Assembly (NCBI GenBank): GCA_018725565.1
Contig: QLUR01000007.1
Coordinates: forward strand, 1-64,000
Origin: Bacillota bacterium
GTDB lineage: Bacteria > Bacillota > Dethiobacteria > Dethiobacterales > Dethiobacteraceae
Direction of reading: 5' to 3'
Length of the DNA stretch: 64,000 nucleotides
Below, one piece after another: positions 43,671 through 55,930 of the stretch. The stretch's first letter is position 1. Each line of letters starts with the position of its first letter. Under the pieces are notes generated by a model, which ran no database searches, was not told where the DNA came from, and was given only the letters and a program-made list of their open reading frames with translations. The position numbers and the translations under genes were made by a program.

Positions 43671-44843
43671 ATGCTGATTGCGATACCCAGACAAAAATTT
43701 TTCGAGCAGCTGATGGTTGTAACGAAAACGGCAGCGTCCAAAAGCACCATTCCTTCTCTGGAAGGAGTTTACATTGAGATCAGACCGCTGGCGGAGGATT
43801 CCGCAAAAATAACAGCAACCGCGGCAAACACAGAAATGATTATCACTGCCTCCTCTATTTACACTGTTTCTGAAGCAAAAGAGGTCAGCGCTTTTGCGCT
43901 TGTGCTGCCTGTTAAAATACAGGATGTGGTACGCAGGTTGCCTGGGGAAACAATACAGCTGTTATTCGACCGGGAGAATTTTGCTGTCACTGTTTTTGGC
44001 CAGGGACATGAAGCCAGGGCACAATCAGAGTTCCGGATTTTTGGCTTTGATCCTCAGGATTTTCCGGGAACGCCATCTTTTACTGCTCCCGATCTGTGCC
44101 TTCAAATGAAGTCTCCTGATTTACGCCGGGCCCTGCGCCAGATTCTTTTTGCCATATCCGCAGATGAGAGCAAACCTGCTTTCACTGGCGTACATTTTAG
44201 GTTGCTGGCTGAAAAACTGGTTCTTGCTTCATCGGATACTTTTCGTGTTGCCACTACCAGTTGCCGCTTTTCTGAGTTCAGCCACTTAAAGGAAGGTGTC
44301 GGCAGTTTTCTGGCACCCGGGAGATTACTGCAAGAGTGCGTGCGGACCTTCGGAGAAGGCGGCAGGTTTCAAACGGAACAAACTGTGACCTTGAAAACAG
44401 AAAGAAATAAACTGCTGCTGGAGAGCGGTGAAGTGATGATTTTTTCCCGCTTGTTGGATGAGAATTATCCTGATGTTGAAAGGGTCTTGCCAAAAGAATT
44501 TGCCGGCAGCAGCGCTATTTTAACAGGGGAATTGATAGCATGCCTGGAAAGAGCACTCGTTTTGACTGAAACAGGAAGCCCGGTGCTGAAGTTTACTTTT
44601 GAAAAAGACGGGTTGACGGTCAAAGCTTCTTCGAGGTACGGCAAAGTACAGGACAGGGTAGCAGCCAAGGGAGAGGGTGCTGACTTGGAAATCTCTTTAA
44701 ATGCCAGGTTTTTATTGGATATGCTGAAGGTGTGTGAAGGAGAGGAAGTGATTTTCAGGCACACCGGACCTAATCGCGGAGTTTTGCTGAAGGATGACCT
44801 GTATGAAGAGTTTCGTTATTTTCTGCTTCCGATTAAAAGTTAG
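43671..44843 (+). CDS. dnaN: DNA polymerase III beta clamp
   Basis: The ring-shaped processivity clamp of the replicase. 390 residues in three repeated clamp domains. 'MLIAIPRQKFFEQLMVVTKTAASKSTIPSLEGVYIEI' is the first, and 'YFLLPIKS' the conserved C-terminal end ('LLPIR' type). I choose ATG 43671 after AAAGGGG. An ATG at 43608 would add 21 unconserved residues. Confidence 0.96.
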   Translation: MLIAIPRQKFFEQLMVVTKTAASKSTIPSLEGVYIEIRPLAEDSAKITATAANTEMIITASSIYTVSEAKEVSAFALVLPVKIQDVVRRLPGETIQLLFDRENFAVTVFGQGHEARAQSEFRIFGFDPQDFPGTPSFTAPDLCLQMKSPDLRRALRQILFAISADESKPAFTGVHFRLLAEKLVLASSDTFRVATTSCRFSEFSHLKEGVGSFLAPGRLLQECVRTFGEGGRFQTEQTVTLKTERNKLLLESGEVMIFSRLLDENYPDVERVLPKEFAGSSAILTGELIACLERALVLTETGSPVLKFTFEKDGLTVKASSRYGKVQDRVAAKGEGADLEISLNARFLLDMLKVCEGEEVIFRHTGPNRGVLLKDDLYEEFRYFLLPIKS

Positions 44844-44845
44844 CA

Positions 44846-46036
44846 ATGTTGCTGCAGGAGCTTTATCTGGCGAATTTCCGCAATTTCAGGGAGCTCAATA
44901 TCAGTTTTCATCCGAAAATCAATGTTTTGATGGGGGAAAACGCACAGGGGAAAACGAACTTACTGGAATCAATATCTTATTTAGGGAGCGGCCGTTCTTT
45001 CCGAACGCGTAACGACACGGAAACAATCTTTTGGGGCAAAAGCGTCTGCGTAATCAGCGGCAGAGTACTTCGCGCCGGAGGAGAAAATCGTTTAAAAATA
45101 GCGCTGGATTCGACAGAAAGAGTAAAAAAATACACTGTCGATAGGGTGTTGAAGGAAAGACACGATTACACAGGCAAGCTGATTACGGTTCTGTTTACCC
45201 CGGATGATTTGCAGTTGGTAAAAGGGGGGCCGCAGAACAGGAGAAAATATCTTGATGAGGAAGTATGTAAAGTTTCTCCGCTTTATGAAGCCGAGTTGAC
45301 ACGCTACCAGCATATTTTGCGTCAGCGTAACCAGTTGCTGCGCATTTACAGCAAAAAGCAGTCTTCACGAATGGAGATAGAGTGTTGGGACGAGGAACTG
45401 TCTAAATCCGCAGCTGTGATCTTGCGAAAAAGAGTTGCCGCTGCACACAGACTAAACCTGCTGGCCAGGCTGGCCCACCGCCGGTTGACTGGCGGTGGTG
45501 AAAACCTGGAAATATCCTATTTTTCAACAGTGCCGTTTGTTGAGAAAAACGACGAAAAAAAGCTGGCTGAAGTGATTTTGGCCTCCTTAGCAAGTAATTT
45601 TGCAAAAGAAGTGTCTCTCGGGGTTACTTTGCTTGGTCCGCATCGGGATGAACTGCAAATGACCTTGAACAATCGCGATGCCCGTCAGTATGCCTCCCAG
45701 GGGCAGATGCGGACTCTTGTCCTAGCTCTCAAACTGGCTGAATTGGAGTACATAAAGGGAGAAACGGGGGAGTTCCCGGTTTTACTGTATGACGATGTTT
45801 TTTCCGAATTGGATGAGACCAGGAGACGCTTGCTGCTGGAAGCTATTGACGGGCGCGTACAAACGTTTATTACCGGCACGGAAGTAAAGAATTTGCTGGA
45901 CTTGGGAAGATACGGAGATGTTTTCAGGGTAAAACGGGGGGAGGTGGAGGGAGTTGCATCACATGGCGCAAATCCTGGAGCAGACGTTGCGGCGACTGCC
46001 GGCAGGAAAAAAAATAAGAGGCCAGATGCTGATTGA
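44846..46036 (+). CDS. recF: DNA repair and recombination protein RecF
   Basis: An SMC-like ATPase that helps load RecA at gaps. 396 residues: Walker A GENAQGKT (30-37), ABC-type signature 'YASQGQMRTLVLALKLAE' and Walker B VLLYDDVFSELD. The start is ATG 44846, two bases after the dnaN stop. The small S4-like yaaA gene often found between dnaN and recF is absent here. The 3' end overlaps the DUF721 gene by about 74 bases. Confidence 0.95.
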   Translation: MLLQELYLANFRNFRELNISFHPKINVLMGENAQGKTNLLESISYLGSGRSFRTRNDTETIFWGKSVCVISGRVLRAGGENRLKIALDSTERVKKYTVDRVLKERHDYTGKLITVLFTPDDLQLVKGGPQNRRKYLDEEVCKVSPLYEAELTRYQHILRQRNQLLRIYSKKQSSRMEIECWDEELSKSAAVILRKRVAAAHRLNLLARLAHRRLTGGGENLEISYFSTVPFVEKNDEKKLAEVILASLASNFAKEVSLGVTLLGPHRDELQMTLNNRDARQYASQGQMRTLVLALKLAELEYIKGETGEFPVLLYDDVFSELDETRRRLLLEAIDGRVQTFITGTEVKNLLDLGRYGDVFRVKRGEVEGVASHGANPGADVAATAGRKKNKRPDAD

Positions 46037-46535
46037 TGCCTGGCCGGGAGCTGTCGGAGAGGCCGTTGCCTGTAAGACAAGCGCCCTGTCTTTTGCAGAG
46101 GGCACGCTCCATATCTGGGTCAGGGATTCAGTGTGGGCTCAACACATTGCTTTGCACAAAAAAATGATTATCAGCAATCTAAACGGCCTTGTGCGCACCA
46201 GGATGCTTCAAGACTTACGTTTCAGGGTGGGAGGAGCACCGCCGCCTTCGGAAAATTTTTCGCACTCCGCAACGGTTACGCCTGAATGGAGAAGAATACC
46301 GCTGGACCCACAAGACCTCTGGGTTGTAGAAGCAGCTTTGGACGGAATAGCTTTGGAACCGGAGATGAAAAAATCGCTAAGGAAGTTTCTGATTAACCAA
46401 AAAAAGCTGGTACGTTATTATTTCGCGCAAGGCTGCCGCCCCTGTCGTTTCTGCGGACTGCCAGCCGGTAAAACAGCCGGTGAGGACCTTTGTCGCTGCT
46501 GCCGCCTGCAGCGATCAAACCGTTGCACAAATTAA
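45963..46535 (+). CDS. DUF721 protein with cysteine-rich tail
   Basis: A 190-residue protein. The N-terminal half ('LPAGKKIRGQMLIDAWPGAVGEAVACKTSALSFAEGTLHIWVRDSVWAQHI') is DUF721, a DciA-related nucleic-acid-binding fold common next to recF. The C-terminus has a basic helix and a CRFCG ... CRCC cysteine pair resembling a zinc ribbon, which simple DUF721 proteins lack. DciA relatives assist DnaB loading, but this role is not established for the Firmicutes proteins. ATG 45963 is my choice. TTG 45954 is too near the GGAGG. Confidence 0.78.
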   Translation: MAQILEQTLRRLPAGKKIRGQMLIDAWPGAVGEAVACKTSALSFAEGTLHIWVRDSVWAQHIALHKKMIISNLNGLVRTRMLQDLRFRVGGAPPPSENFSHSATVTPEWRRIPLDPQDLWVVEAALDGIALEPEMKKSLRKFLINQKKLVRYYFAQGCRPCRFCGLPAGKTAGEDLCRCCRLQRSNRCTN

Positions 46536-46596
46536 CGTATCCGGGTAATAGAACTGAGATATCTGCAAAAAGTAAAGATGAAAGAGGAGGTACAGG

Positions 46597-46842
46597 ATGT
46601 ATCTGCATATCGGTGGCTCTCGCGTGCTGAGAGCAGATGAATTGTTGGGTATTTTTGATATTCGCATCAGGGACAGGCAATGTAACCGCGAATTTTTGCA
46701 GGTTTCAAGGGTGGAAAGCGGAAGCAGCGGCAGGGCGGAGTATAAATCGTTTGTGGTGACTACCGGTAAGGTTTATTTTTCGCCTATTGCACCGGGAACT
46801 TTGAAAAAGCGTCTTCAGAGCAACGCTTTAGAAAAAGAATGA
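46597..46842 (+). CDS. remB: RemB-like DUF370 regulator
   Basis: An 81-residue protein of the RemA/RemB family, which in Bacillus controls biofilm-matrix genes. It begins MYLHIGGSRVLRADELLGIFD and contains the conserved 'YKSFVVTTGKVYFSPIAPGTLKKRL'. Its place between recF/DUF721 and gyrB is the same as Bacillus yaaB (remB). The C-terminus is short, as in RemB. Confidence 0.9.
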   Translation: MYLHIGGSRVLRADELLGIFDIRIRDRQCNREFLQVSRVESGSSGRAEYKSFVVTTGKVYFSPIAPGTLKKRLQSNALEKE

Positions 46843-48816
<1,974 letters not shown>

Positions 48817-48834
48817 CGGGGGAGGGGAGCAAAG

Positions 48835-51279
48835 GTGGACTTTACCCACGGGAAAATCCTGCCGATGCCGATTCATGAGGAAATAAAGCATTCTTTTTTG
48901 GATTATGCCATGAGCGTGATTGTCAGCAGGGCGCTGCCTGACGTGCGGGACGGGCTCAAACCGGTGCACCGCCGCATTCTTTATGCCATGTATGAACTGG
49001 CGATGTGGCCTGATAAGCCTCATAAAAAGTCGGCCCGCCTGGTCGGCGAAGTACTTGGAAAATACCATCCGCACGGGGATATGGCCGTCTATGAGGCCAT
49101 GGTCAGAATGGCGCAGAATTTTACCAGCCGTTACCCGCTTGTCGACGGGCACGGCAACTTTGGCTCTGTTGACGGCGATCCCGCCGCGGCGATGCGCTAT
49201 ACAGAAGCGCGCCTCTCTAAAATTTCCACAGAGATGCTGGCTGACATAGAAAAAGAAACGATTGCTTTTCGGCCAAATTTTGACGATACGCTCCAGGAGC
49301 CGGTGGTTTTGCCGTCTCGCTTCCCTAACCTGCTGTTAAACGGCTCTGCCGGGATTGCGGTAGGAATGGCTACCAATATTCCCCCTCATAATTTACGTGA
49401 AGTGATCGATGCCCTGTTGCTGTTAATTGAAGACCCGGAGGCTGACGCTGCTGAAATTTTGCAGCGCATCAAAGGACCGGACTTTCCCACCGGAGGATTA
49501 ATCCTGGGCCGGGAAGGCATCCGTGATGCCTATCGAACCGGCCGCGGCATAATTAAAATCAGGGCCAAAACGGTCGTGGAGCGGCTGGAAAACGGCAAGG
49601 CGCGCATAGTTGTCACAGAGCTTCCCTACCAGGTCAATAAAGCCAAAACGATTGAAAAAATTGCCGAATTAGTGCGCGAAAAGAAACTGGAGGGGATTTC
49701 CGAGCTGCGAGATGAGTCAGACCGGAAAGGGATGCGTATCGTCCTGGAATTAAAAAAAGATGCCTTCCCGGAAGTAGTCCTGAACAAGCTGTTTAAATTT
49801 ACTCAGCTGCAGCAGACATTCGGCATCATCATGCTGGCACTGGTGGACAACAAGCCACGGATTCTTCAGTTAACAGAACTGCTTAAACATTACCTGGATC
49901 ATCAGAAAGATGTAGTTACCCGGCGCACGCGCTATCTGCTGCGCAGGGCTGAAGAGCGCGCCCATATACTGGAAGGCTTGCGCATTGCCCTCTCACACCT
50001 GGATGACATTGTCAGGCTGATTCGCTCTTCCCGCACGGAGGAAGAAGCGAGACGCGGACTGGTGGCAAAATTCAGTCTTACGGAGGTGCAGGCCCAGGCT
50101 ATCTTAGATATGCGCCTGCGGCGCCTGACCGCTCTGGAACAGGAAAAATTGGAGGCCGAATACCTGGAGTTGATCAAAAAAATCAGCTATTTGCAGGAGG
50201 TTCTAGCCAATGAGCGACTAGTGTACCGGATTATTAAAGACGAGCTGCTGTTGGTCCGGAATACCTACGGAGACAACCGGCGTACGCAGATAGTGGCTCA
50301 GGAAGAGGATTTTACCGTTGAAGACCTGATTGCCGAAGAAGACATGGTGGTGACATTGACCAAAAGCGGCTATATCAAGCGCCTGCCGGTCACCACTTAC
50401 CGGGTGCAGCGCCGCGGCGGCCGCGGCGTAACCGGCATGCAAACCCGTTCCGATGACTTTGTTGAGCGGCTGTTTATCGCCTCCACGCACGACTACCTGT
50501 GCTGCGTTACCAACCGGGGACGGATGTACCGCCTGAAAGTCCACGAGATACCTGAGGCAGGACGGCAAGCGCGCGGCACGGCGATAATAAACCTGCTGCC
50601 GGTGGAAGCGGGAGAGCAGGTGACGGCCGTAATTCCTGTCAGGGATTTTGAGGAGGGGCTGTACCTGTTTATGGCAACGCGGCAGGGACAGGTCAAAAAG
50701 ACACCTTTGGTGGAGTTTGCCACCGTGCGCAAAGGGGGTCTTTTCGCGCTGACTTTGGCGCCGGAAGACGAACTGATCGATGTGCGGCTGACTGACGGCA
50801 GCCAAGAGGTAATCCTGGTTACCCAAAAGGGGCTGTCTATCCGCTTTCCGGAGAATGATGTGCGGATGATGGGCCGCGGCGCCCGCGGTGTCCGCGGCAT
50901 CACCCTGTCGAAAGGCGACCGGGTGATTGCCCTGGAGACGATAACTGCGGACGGCGGGCAGGACAGAGAATTGCTCGTCGTGACGGAAAACGGTTTTGGC
51001 AAGCGTACGCCCTTGCCGGAATACAAAACGCAGGCGCGTGGCGGCAAAGGAATCTTCACCATTCGCCTGACCGGCAAAAACGGGCCTGTCAGCGGTGCGC
51101 TGATGGTTTATGATACGGACGAGCTGATGATCATTACTGCCAAAGGGGTGGTTATCCGCCAGGGAGTCCCGCAAATTTCCAGTCAGAGACGTCTTGCCCA
51201 GGGAGTAACGTTGATCCGTTTGGACGAGGGGGACCGGGTGGTAGGCCTGACCAGGGTGGTTGCCGAGGAAAGCGAATGA
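48835..51279 (+). CDS. gyrA: DNA gyrase subunit A
   Basis: The DNA-cutting subunit of gyrase. 814 residues: N-terminal breakage-reunion domain with '[26 protein letters not shown]', the catalytic tyrosine in [10 protein letters not shown], and the C-terminal beta-pinwheel with a GyrA box QRRGGRG that distinguishes gyrase from topoisomerase IV. GTG 48835 follows GGGGAG. It is 18 bases after gyrB. Confidence 0.97.
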   Translation: MDFTHGKILPMPIHEEIKHSFLDYAMSVIVSRALPDVRDGLKPVHRRILYAMYELAMWPDKPHKKSARLVGEVLGKYHPHGDMAVYEAMVRMAQNFTSRYPLVDGHGNFGSVDGDPAAAMRYTEARLSKISTEMLADIEKETIAFRPNFDDTLQEPVVLPSRFPNLLLNGSAGIAVGMATNIPPHNLREVIDALLLLIEDPEADAAEILQRIKGPDFPTGGLILGREGIRDAYRTGRGIIKIRAKTVVERLENGKARIVVTELPYQVNKAKTIEKIAELVREKKLEGISELRDESDRKGMRIVLELKKDAFPEVVLNKLFKFTQLQQTFGIIMLALVDNKPRILQLTELLKHYLDHQKDVVTRRTRYLLRRAEERAHILEGLRIALSHLDDIVRLIRSSRTEEEARRGLVAKFSLTEVQAQAILDMRLRRLTALEQEKLEAEYLELIKKISYLQEVLANERLVYRIIKDELLLVRNTYGDNRRTQIVAQEEDFTVEDLIAEEDMVVTLTKSGYIKRLPVTTYRVQRRGGRGVTGMQTRSDDFVERLFIASTHDYLCCVTNRGRMYRLKVHEIPEAGRQARGTAIINLLPVEAGEQVTAVIPVRDFEEGLYLFMATRQGQVKKTPLVEFATVRKGGLFALTLAPEDELIDVRLTDGSQEVILVTQKGLSIRFPENDVRMMGRGARGVRGITLSKGDRVIALETITADGGQDRELLVVTENGFGKRTPLPEYKTQARGGKGIFTIRLTGKNGPVSGALMVYDTDELMIITAKGVVIRQGVPQISSQRRLAQGVTLIRLDEGDRVVGLTRVVAEESE

Positions 51280-51400
51280 CAGACTAAGGTGCCCAGCCGC
51301 CGACAGGATGGATTAGCCGTTGCTCGTGATGCGCGGCGGAAATTAAGTTTGAAAATTTATAATATTGTTTTAATATTTAAAGGAAATTCGCGGCGGAGCC

Positions 51401-51429
51401 TTGCCCTGTCCGGGGAAAAAGGGTAAAAT
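51401..51429 (+). promoter_or_regulatory. Candidate promoter of carboxyltransferase gene
   Basis: TTGCCC (51401-51406) and TAAAAT (51424-51429) with a 17-base spacer lie about 60 bases before the gene at 51492. No convincing terminator is visible between gyrA and here. Confidence 0.5.
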
Positions 51430-51491
51430 TTTATTATATCCAAGGTGAGAGATCTTATCGGGGCAAATAAAATTGACAGGGGGGCGTTCTG

Positions 51492-52985
51492 ATGCAAAGC
51501 AGTAAACCTGTGGGGATTACGGACACAACGCTGAGAGATGCGCACCAGTCGTTGATGGCTACCCGTATGCAGCTGAAACACATGCTGGATATTGCAGCAA
51601 TGATGGATAAGGTTGGTTTTCACTCCATGGAGGTCTGGGGGGGAGCTACTTTTGACAGTTGCCTGCGCTTCCTGGACGAGGACCCGTGGGAAAGGCTGCG
51701 CACCTTACGGGAGATCATAGGAAAAACGAAACTGCAAATGCTGCTGCGCGGGCAAAACCTGGTCGGTTACCGCCACTATTCCGATGATGTGGTGGAGGCG
51801 TTTGTCAAAAAGGCCGTAGCCTACGGGATGGATATTTTTCGTATTTTCGACGCGCTGAATGACACGCGCAATATGGCTAAAGCCATGGATGTTACCAAAA
51901 AAGAGGGCGCGCATGTGCAGGCGACTATCTGTTATACCCTCTCGCCCGTTCATAATATCGAATATTTTGTAACCATGGGCAGTCAGCTGGTGGAGATGGG
52001 CGCTGATTCCCTGGCCATTAAAGATATGGCCGGGATGCTGGCGCCGTATGACGCACAGGAGCTGGTCAGCCGCTTAAAAGAGCTGGGAGTGCCCATCCAG
52101 CTGCATTGCCATTATACGGGCGGAATGGCTTCCATGTCTTATCTTAAAGCGGTAGAGGCCGGGGTTGATGTGCTTGATACGGCCAGTTCGCCGCTGGCCA
52201 TGGGCACCTCGCAGCCGCCCACGGAAAGCATTGTGGCAACACTCAAAGGCACACCGCGTGACACCGGCCTGGATCTGGTACTGCTGTCAGACATCGGTGA
52301 AAAAGTTAAAGAGATACGCAAGCACTATCACATTCCGCTCGATATCGCCCTGGGCGTGGACACCAATGTGCTTAACTATCAAATCCCGGGCGGCATGATG
52401 TCCAACCTGGTCTCACAACTGGCGCAGCAAAAGGCAGCGCACCTGCTTCCCGAAGTCTTAAAAGAGGTGCCCCGGGTGCGCGAGGACCTCGGTTACCCGC
52501 CGCTGGTGACCCCTACCTCTCAAATTGTCGGCAGTCAGGCGGTGGTCAATGTGCTGCTCGGTGAACGCTATAAAATGATTTCCACGGAGGTAAAAAATTA
52601 CGTCCGCGGCATGTACGGGCGTCCTCCGGCAGCGCTTGACAAGGAACTGCAGAAAAAGGTTATGGGCGAGGAAGAGCCTGTAGATATCAGGCCGGCTGAC
52701 CTGCTGGAGCCGCAAATGGAACTTCTGGCCTGCGACCTGGCCGAAAGTGACGACGACCTGATCTCCTTTGCCCTGCTGCCGCAGGTTGCCGAGACCTTTT
52801 TTAAACGTCGCAAAGGATTGGAAGAACGTATCCCTGACGAAGAAAAAGGCGGGTTCCCTGCCGAGGCCAAAAAAAAGCCGCCTCAGGAACAAAAACGGGA
52901 AACGGATTTTGCCAAGCTGCATACGGTAGACGACGCCCTGCTTCACGACGAGGATGAGGACCTGCTAGCTTATCCAACGGTTTAA
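51492..52985 (+). CDS. Pyruvate/oxaloacetate carboxyltransferase subunit
   Basis: A 497-residue carboxyltransferase of the pyruvate carboxylase B / transcarboxylase 5S / oxaloacetate decarboxylase alpha family. The TIM barrel has metal ligand D in DTTLRDAHQSL, the carbamylated lysine in LAIKDMAGML and the HCHYTGG histidines. It stops after the barrel and the PYC-OADA domain and has no biotin-attachment MKM motif, so biotin must sit on another protein. The last 70 residues are charged and low in complexity. It may supply oxaloacetate from pyruvate. The exact complex is not identifiable here. Confidence 0.85.
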   Translation: MQSSKPVGITDTTLRDAHQSLMATRMQLKHMLDIAAMMDKVGFHSMEVWGGATFDSCLRFLDEDPWERLRTLREIIGKTKLQMLLRGQNLVGYRHYSDDVVEAFVKKAVAYGMDIFRIFDALNDTRNMAKAMDVTKKEGAHVQATICYTLSPVHNIEYFVTMGSQLVEMGADSLAIKDMAGMLAPYDAQELVSRLKELGVPIQLHCHYTGGMASMSYLKAVEAGVDVLDTASSPLAMGTSQPPTESIVATLKGTPRDTGLDLVLLSDIGEKVKEIRKHYHIPLDIALGVDTNVLNYQIPGGMMSNLVSQLAQQKAAHLLPEVLKEVPRVREDLGYPPLVTPTSQIVGSQAVVNVLLGERYKMISTEVKNYVRGMYGRPPAALDKELQKKVMGEEEPVDIRPADLLEPQMELLACDLAESDDDLISFALLPQVAETFFKRRKGLEERIPDEEKGGFPAEAKKKPPQEQKRETDFAKLHTVDDALLHDEDEDLLAYPTV

Positions 52986-52991
52986 ATTTAA

Positions 52992-53020
52992 TTGACAACA
53001 GGGAAGCGGTTGGATATAAT
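52992..53020 (+). promoter_or_regulatory. Consensus promoter of the ilv-leu operon
   Basis: A perfect sigma-A promoter: TTGACA (52992-52997), 17-base spacer, TATAAT (53015-53020). It starts seven bases after the stop of the carboxyltransferase gene and drives the T-box leader. Confidence 0.93.
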
Positions 53021-53024
53021 TATT

Positions 53025-53296
53025 AAAACGTTTTCAGAAAAAAGCAATGAACAGGAAAGTACGCCCGGAGTTGTTTTTCAGAGAGCCGGCGGACGCTGCG
53101 AACCGGCAAACAGATCCGGAAGGAAGGTCGCCTGGAAGTTGCCCCGTTGAAAAGCTGCAGTAGGCGGGGACGGGTCTGCCCGTTACAGACAGGAATCCTG
53201 GAGTCTGGCTTCGCCGGAAAATAAGGGTGGTACCGCGGAGGAAAATCCTTTCGCCCCTTAAGCTGAAAAAGGGCGAAAGGATTTCTTATTTCTTTG
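53025..53296 (+). ncRNA. T-box leader of the ilv-leu operon
   Basis: A tRNA-sensing riboswitch. Stem I features are present (AAAGTAC, AGAGAGCCGG and the GCGAACCGGC closing arm), followed by a stem II with AGTA/GAA S-turn at about 53140-53165, the T-box AGGGTGGTACCGCGG (53224-53238) and a terminator stem of about 14 base pairs (53243-53284) with a following T-rich tract. The T-box pairs with uncharged tRNA to form the antiterminator. From alignment to known leaders I read the specifier as GTC at 53127-53129, valine. That codon assignment is inferred by eye. Confidence 0.92.
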
Positions 53297-53345
53297 TTTA
53301 AGGGTCTGTCGGCAATGTAATACAAGGCGGGAAAGGCGGGAAAGG

Positions 53346-54224
53346 ATGAAACAGATAATCTATCTCAACGGGGATTTTGTTCAGGGGGAAGAGGCCAGAA
53401 TTTCAGTGTTTGACCACGGCTTTCTGTATGGCGATGGTGTCTTTGAAGGGCTCCGCGCTTACGGCGGCAGGGTGTTCAGATTGGACGAGCATCTGACACG
53501 TCTGTACGAATCAGCCAAGTCGATAATGCTCGAGGTCCCGGAAAACTATGACGAAATGAAAGCCGTCACACTGGAAACCATCCGCCGCAACAACCTGCGG
53601 GACGCCTACCTGCGGCTGGTAGTTTCCCGCGGGACGGGCGACCTGGGGCTGGACCCGCGCAAGTGTCCCAAGGCCACCACGGTGATTATCGCCAGCTCCA
53701 TTGTTTTATACCCGCAGGAACTTTATGAAAAAGGGCTGTCGATCATTACGGTTGCCACCAGGCGCAACGTGCCCGATGCCCTGGACCCCAAAATCAAGTC
53801 GCTCAATTATCTGAATAATGTCCTGGTAAAAATCGAAGCCAACCGCGCCGGCGTTATGGAGGCGGTCATGCTGAACGCCCAGGGGTACGTCTCTGAGGGA
53901 ACAGCAGACAATATCTTTATCGTCAGGCGGGGCAGGATATTAACGCCGCCGGGGTATGCGGGCGCGCTGGAGGGGATTACCAGGCAAGTGGTGATGGAGT
54001 TGGCCCTGGAAAACGGCAGGCAGGTACTGGAGCAGCCCTTTACCAGGCACGACCTGTATGTGGCGGAGGAGTGTTTCCTGACCGGCACGGCGGCCGAGGT
54101 AATTCCCGTCATTGAGGTTGACGGCCGGACAATAGGGAAAGGCACCCCCGGCCCGCTCACGCTGGACCTGATGAAACGCTTTCATCAGCTTACCGCCACG
54201 ACAGGCGTTCCTGTCTACGAATAA
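53346..54224 (+). CDS. ilvE: Branched-chain amino acid aminotransferase
   Basis: Transfers the amino group between glutamate and the ketoacids of valine, leucine and isoleucine. 292 residues of the class IV PLP fold. The PLP lysine is in [10 protein letters not shown] (near residue 151), with '[10 protein letters not shown]' and '[12 protein letters not shown]' as family motifs. D-amino acid transaminases are close relatives, but position at the head of the ilv operon favours IlvE. Confidence 0.92.
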   Translation: MKQIIYLNGDFVQGEEARISVFDHGFLYGDGVFEGLRAYGGRVFRLDEHLTRLYESAKSIMLEVPENYDEMKAVTLETIRRNNLRDAYLRLVVSRGTGDLGLDPRKCPKATTVIIASSIVLYPQELYEKGLSIITVATRRNVPDALDPKIKSLNYLNNVLVKIEANRAGVMEAVMLNAQGYVSEGTADNIFIVRRGRILTPPGYAGALEGITRQVVMELALENGRQVLEQPFTRHDLYVAEECFLTGTAAEVIPVIEVDGRTIGKGTPGPLTLDLMKRFHQLTATTGVPVYE

Positions 54225-54253
54225 GGCTCGCTGCCGGGAGGAAGGAAGAAGAA

Positions 54254-55930
54254 ATGCAAAGTGCGAAAATGACCAAAGGGTTGGAGAGGGCGCCGCACCG
54301 CTCCCTGTTGAAAGCGTTAGGGTGGATAGACGAAGAAATGTGCCGGCCGCTGATCGGCATTGTCAACTCGGCCAACGACTTTGTGCCAGGGCATAAACAC
54401 TTACATCAACTGGCAGCTGCCGTTAAAGAAGGGGTGCTTCTTGCCGGCGGCACACCGTTAGAATTTTTTACTATCGGCGTCTGTGACGGACTGTCAATGG
54501 GCCACGTGGGTATGCACTATTCCCTGCCCAGCCGGGAACTGATCGCCGACAGCGTGGAGGTTATGGTCCAGGCCCAGCCGTTGGACGGCCTGGTCTTTAT
54601 CCCCAACTGTGACAAGATTGTCCCTGGGATGCTGATGGCGGCGGCCAGGCTTAACCTGCCGGCTGTTTTTGTCAGCGGAGGTCCGATGCTGGCGGGGCGC
54701 TTCCGCGGGCGCAGGGTAGATCTCTCCAGCGTCTTTGAAGGTATCGGCAAGGTCAAAGCAGGTCTGATGACGGAACAGGAGCTGACGGAGCTGGAAACAT
54801 GCGCCTGCCCCGGTATCGGTTCCTGCGCCGGCATGTTTACCGCCAACACCATGAACTGCCTGACGGAAGCTCTGGGGATGGCTCTGCCCGGCAATGGCAC
54901 CGTGCCGGCCATTGCCGCCGACCGCGTGCGGTTGGCCAAGCGTGCCGGCATCTGTGTCATGCAGGCTGTCAGAGACGATGTAACACCTTCGCGTGTGATG
55001 ACCCGGGAAGCTTTCTGCAACGCCTTGGCGGTCGACATGGCGATCGGAGGCTCTACCAATACTATTTTGCACTTGCCGGCGGTGGCGCACGAAGCCGGTG
55101 TCAGGCTGGACCTGGCGTTGGTAGATGAGATAGGACGGCGGGTGCCGCAGCTTTGCAAACTGTCCCCGGCCGGTGAGCAAAGGATTGAGGACCTGGACGC
55201 CGCCGGTGGGGTACAAGCCGTTATGAAACGCCTCGGGGAACTAAAGCTGCTGGAGGAGGATTGCCTGACGGTCAGCGGCCGGACAGTGGGAGAGCAGATT
55301 GCTCTGGCGAACTGCCTTGACGATAATGTCATCCGCCCGCTAGACAACCCATATCTGGAAAATGGGGCAATTGCCGTGTTGCACGGCAATTTGGCACCGG
55401 AAGGCTCCGTGGTGAAGCAAGGAGCGGTAGCACCGGAAATGAGGCAAAAAACGGGTCCGGCGCGTGTTTTTGACAGCGAGGAGACGGCAGTGGAAGCCAT
55501 CCTTGGCGGCCGCATCAAGGCGGGCGACGTTATTGTCATCCGCTACGAAGGACCGAAAGGCGGTCCCGGGTTCCGTGAAATGCTAACAGCTACAGCGTCC
55601 GTAGCCGGCATGGGTTTGGACCGGGAAGTTGCCCTGATAACGGACGGGCGCTTTTCGGGAGCGACACGCGGCGCGGCTATCGGCCATATTTCCCCCGAAG
55701 CAATGGAACGGGGGCCGATAGCTGTGATTTGCGAAGGCGACCTGATTGCCATTGATATTCCCCGCAGGAAACTCGATATCCTGGTTGACAAGGAGGAGCT
55801 GGAGGCGCGCCTGACGGCGCTGGTGCTGCCGCCGCCAAAAATCAGCCACGGCTACCTGGCCCGCTATGTGCAGCAGGTAACCTCGGCCAGCCGCGGCGCG
55901 ATTCTCAGGGAAGGGAAGGGCGAAGAATGA
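54254..55930 (+). CDS. ilvD: Dihydroxy-acid dehydratase
   Basis: Dehydrates dihydroxyisovalerate and its homologue to ketoacids, the third common step of valine and isoleucine synthesis. 558 residues. Iron-sulfur ligand cysteines lie in [10 protein letters not shown] and in [20 protein letters not shown], with '[20 protein letters not shown]' near the C-terminus. A strong GGAGGAAGG precedes ATG 54254. The stop overlaps ilvB by four bases. Confidence 0.96.
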   Translation: MQSAKMTKGLERAPHRSLLKALGWIDEEMCRPLIGIVNSANDFVPGHKHLHQLAAAVKEGVLLAGGTPLEFFTIGVCDGLSMGHVGMHYSLPSRELIADSVEVMVQAQPLDGLVFIPNCDKIVPGMLMAAARLNLPAVFVSGGPMLAGRFRGRRVDLSSVFEGIGKVKAGLMTEQELTELETCACPGIGSCAGMFTANTMNCLTEALGMALPGNGTVPAIAADRVRLAKRAGICVMQAVRDDVTPSRVMTREAFCNALAVDMAIGGSTNTILHLPAVAHEAGVRLDLALVDEIGRRVPQLCKLSPAGEQRIEDLDAAGGVQAVMKRLGELKLLEEDCLTVSGRTVGEQIALANCLDDNVIRPLDNPYLENGAIAVLHGNLAPEGSVVKQGAVAPEMRQKTGPARVFDSEETAVEAILGGRIKAGDVIVIRYEGPKGGPGFREMLTATASVAGMGLDREVALITDGRFSGATRGAAIGHISPEAMERGPIAVICEGDLIAIDIPRRKLDILVDKEELEARLTALVLPPPKISHGYLARYVQQVTSASRGAILREGKGEE

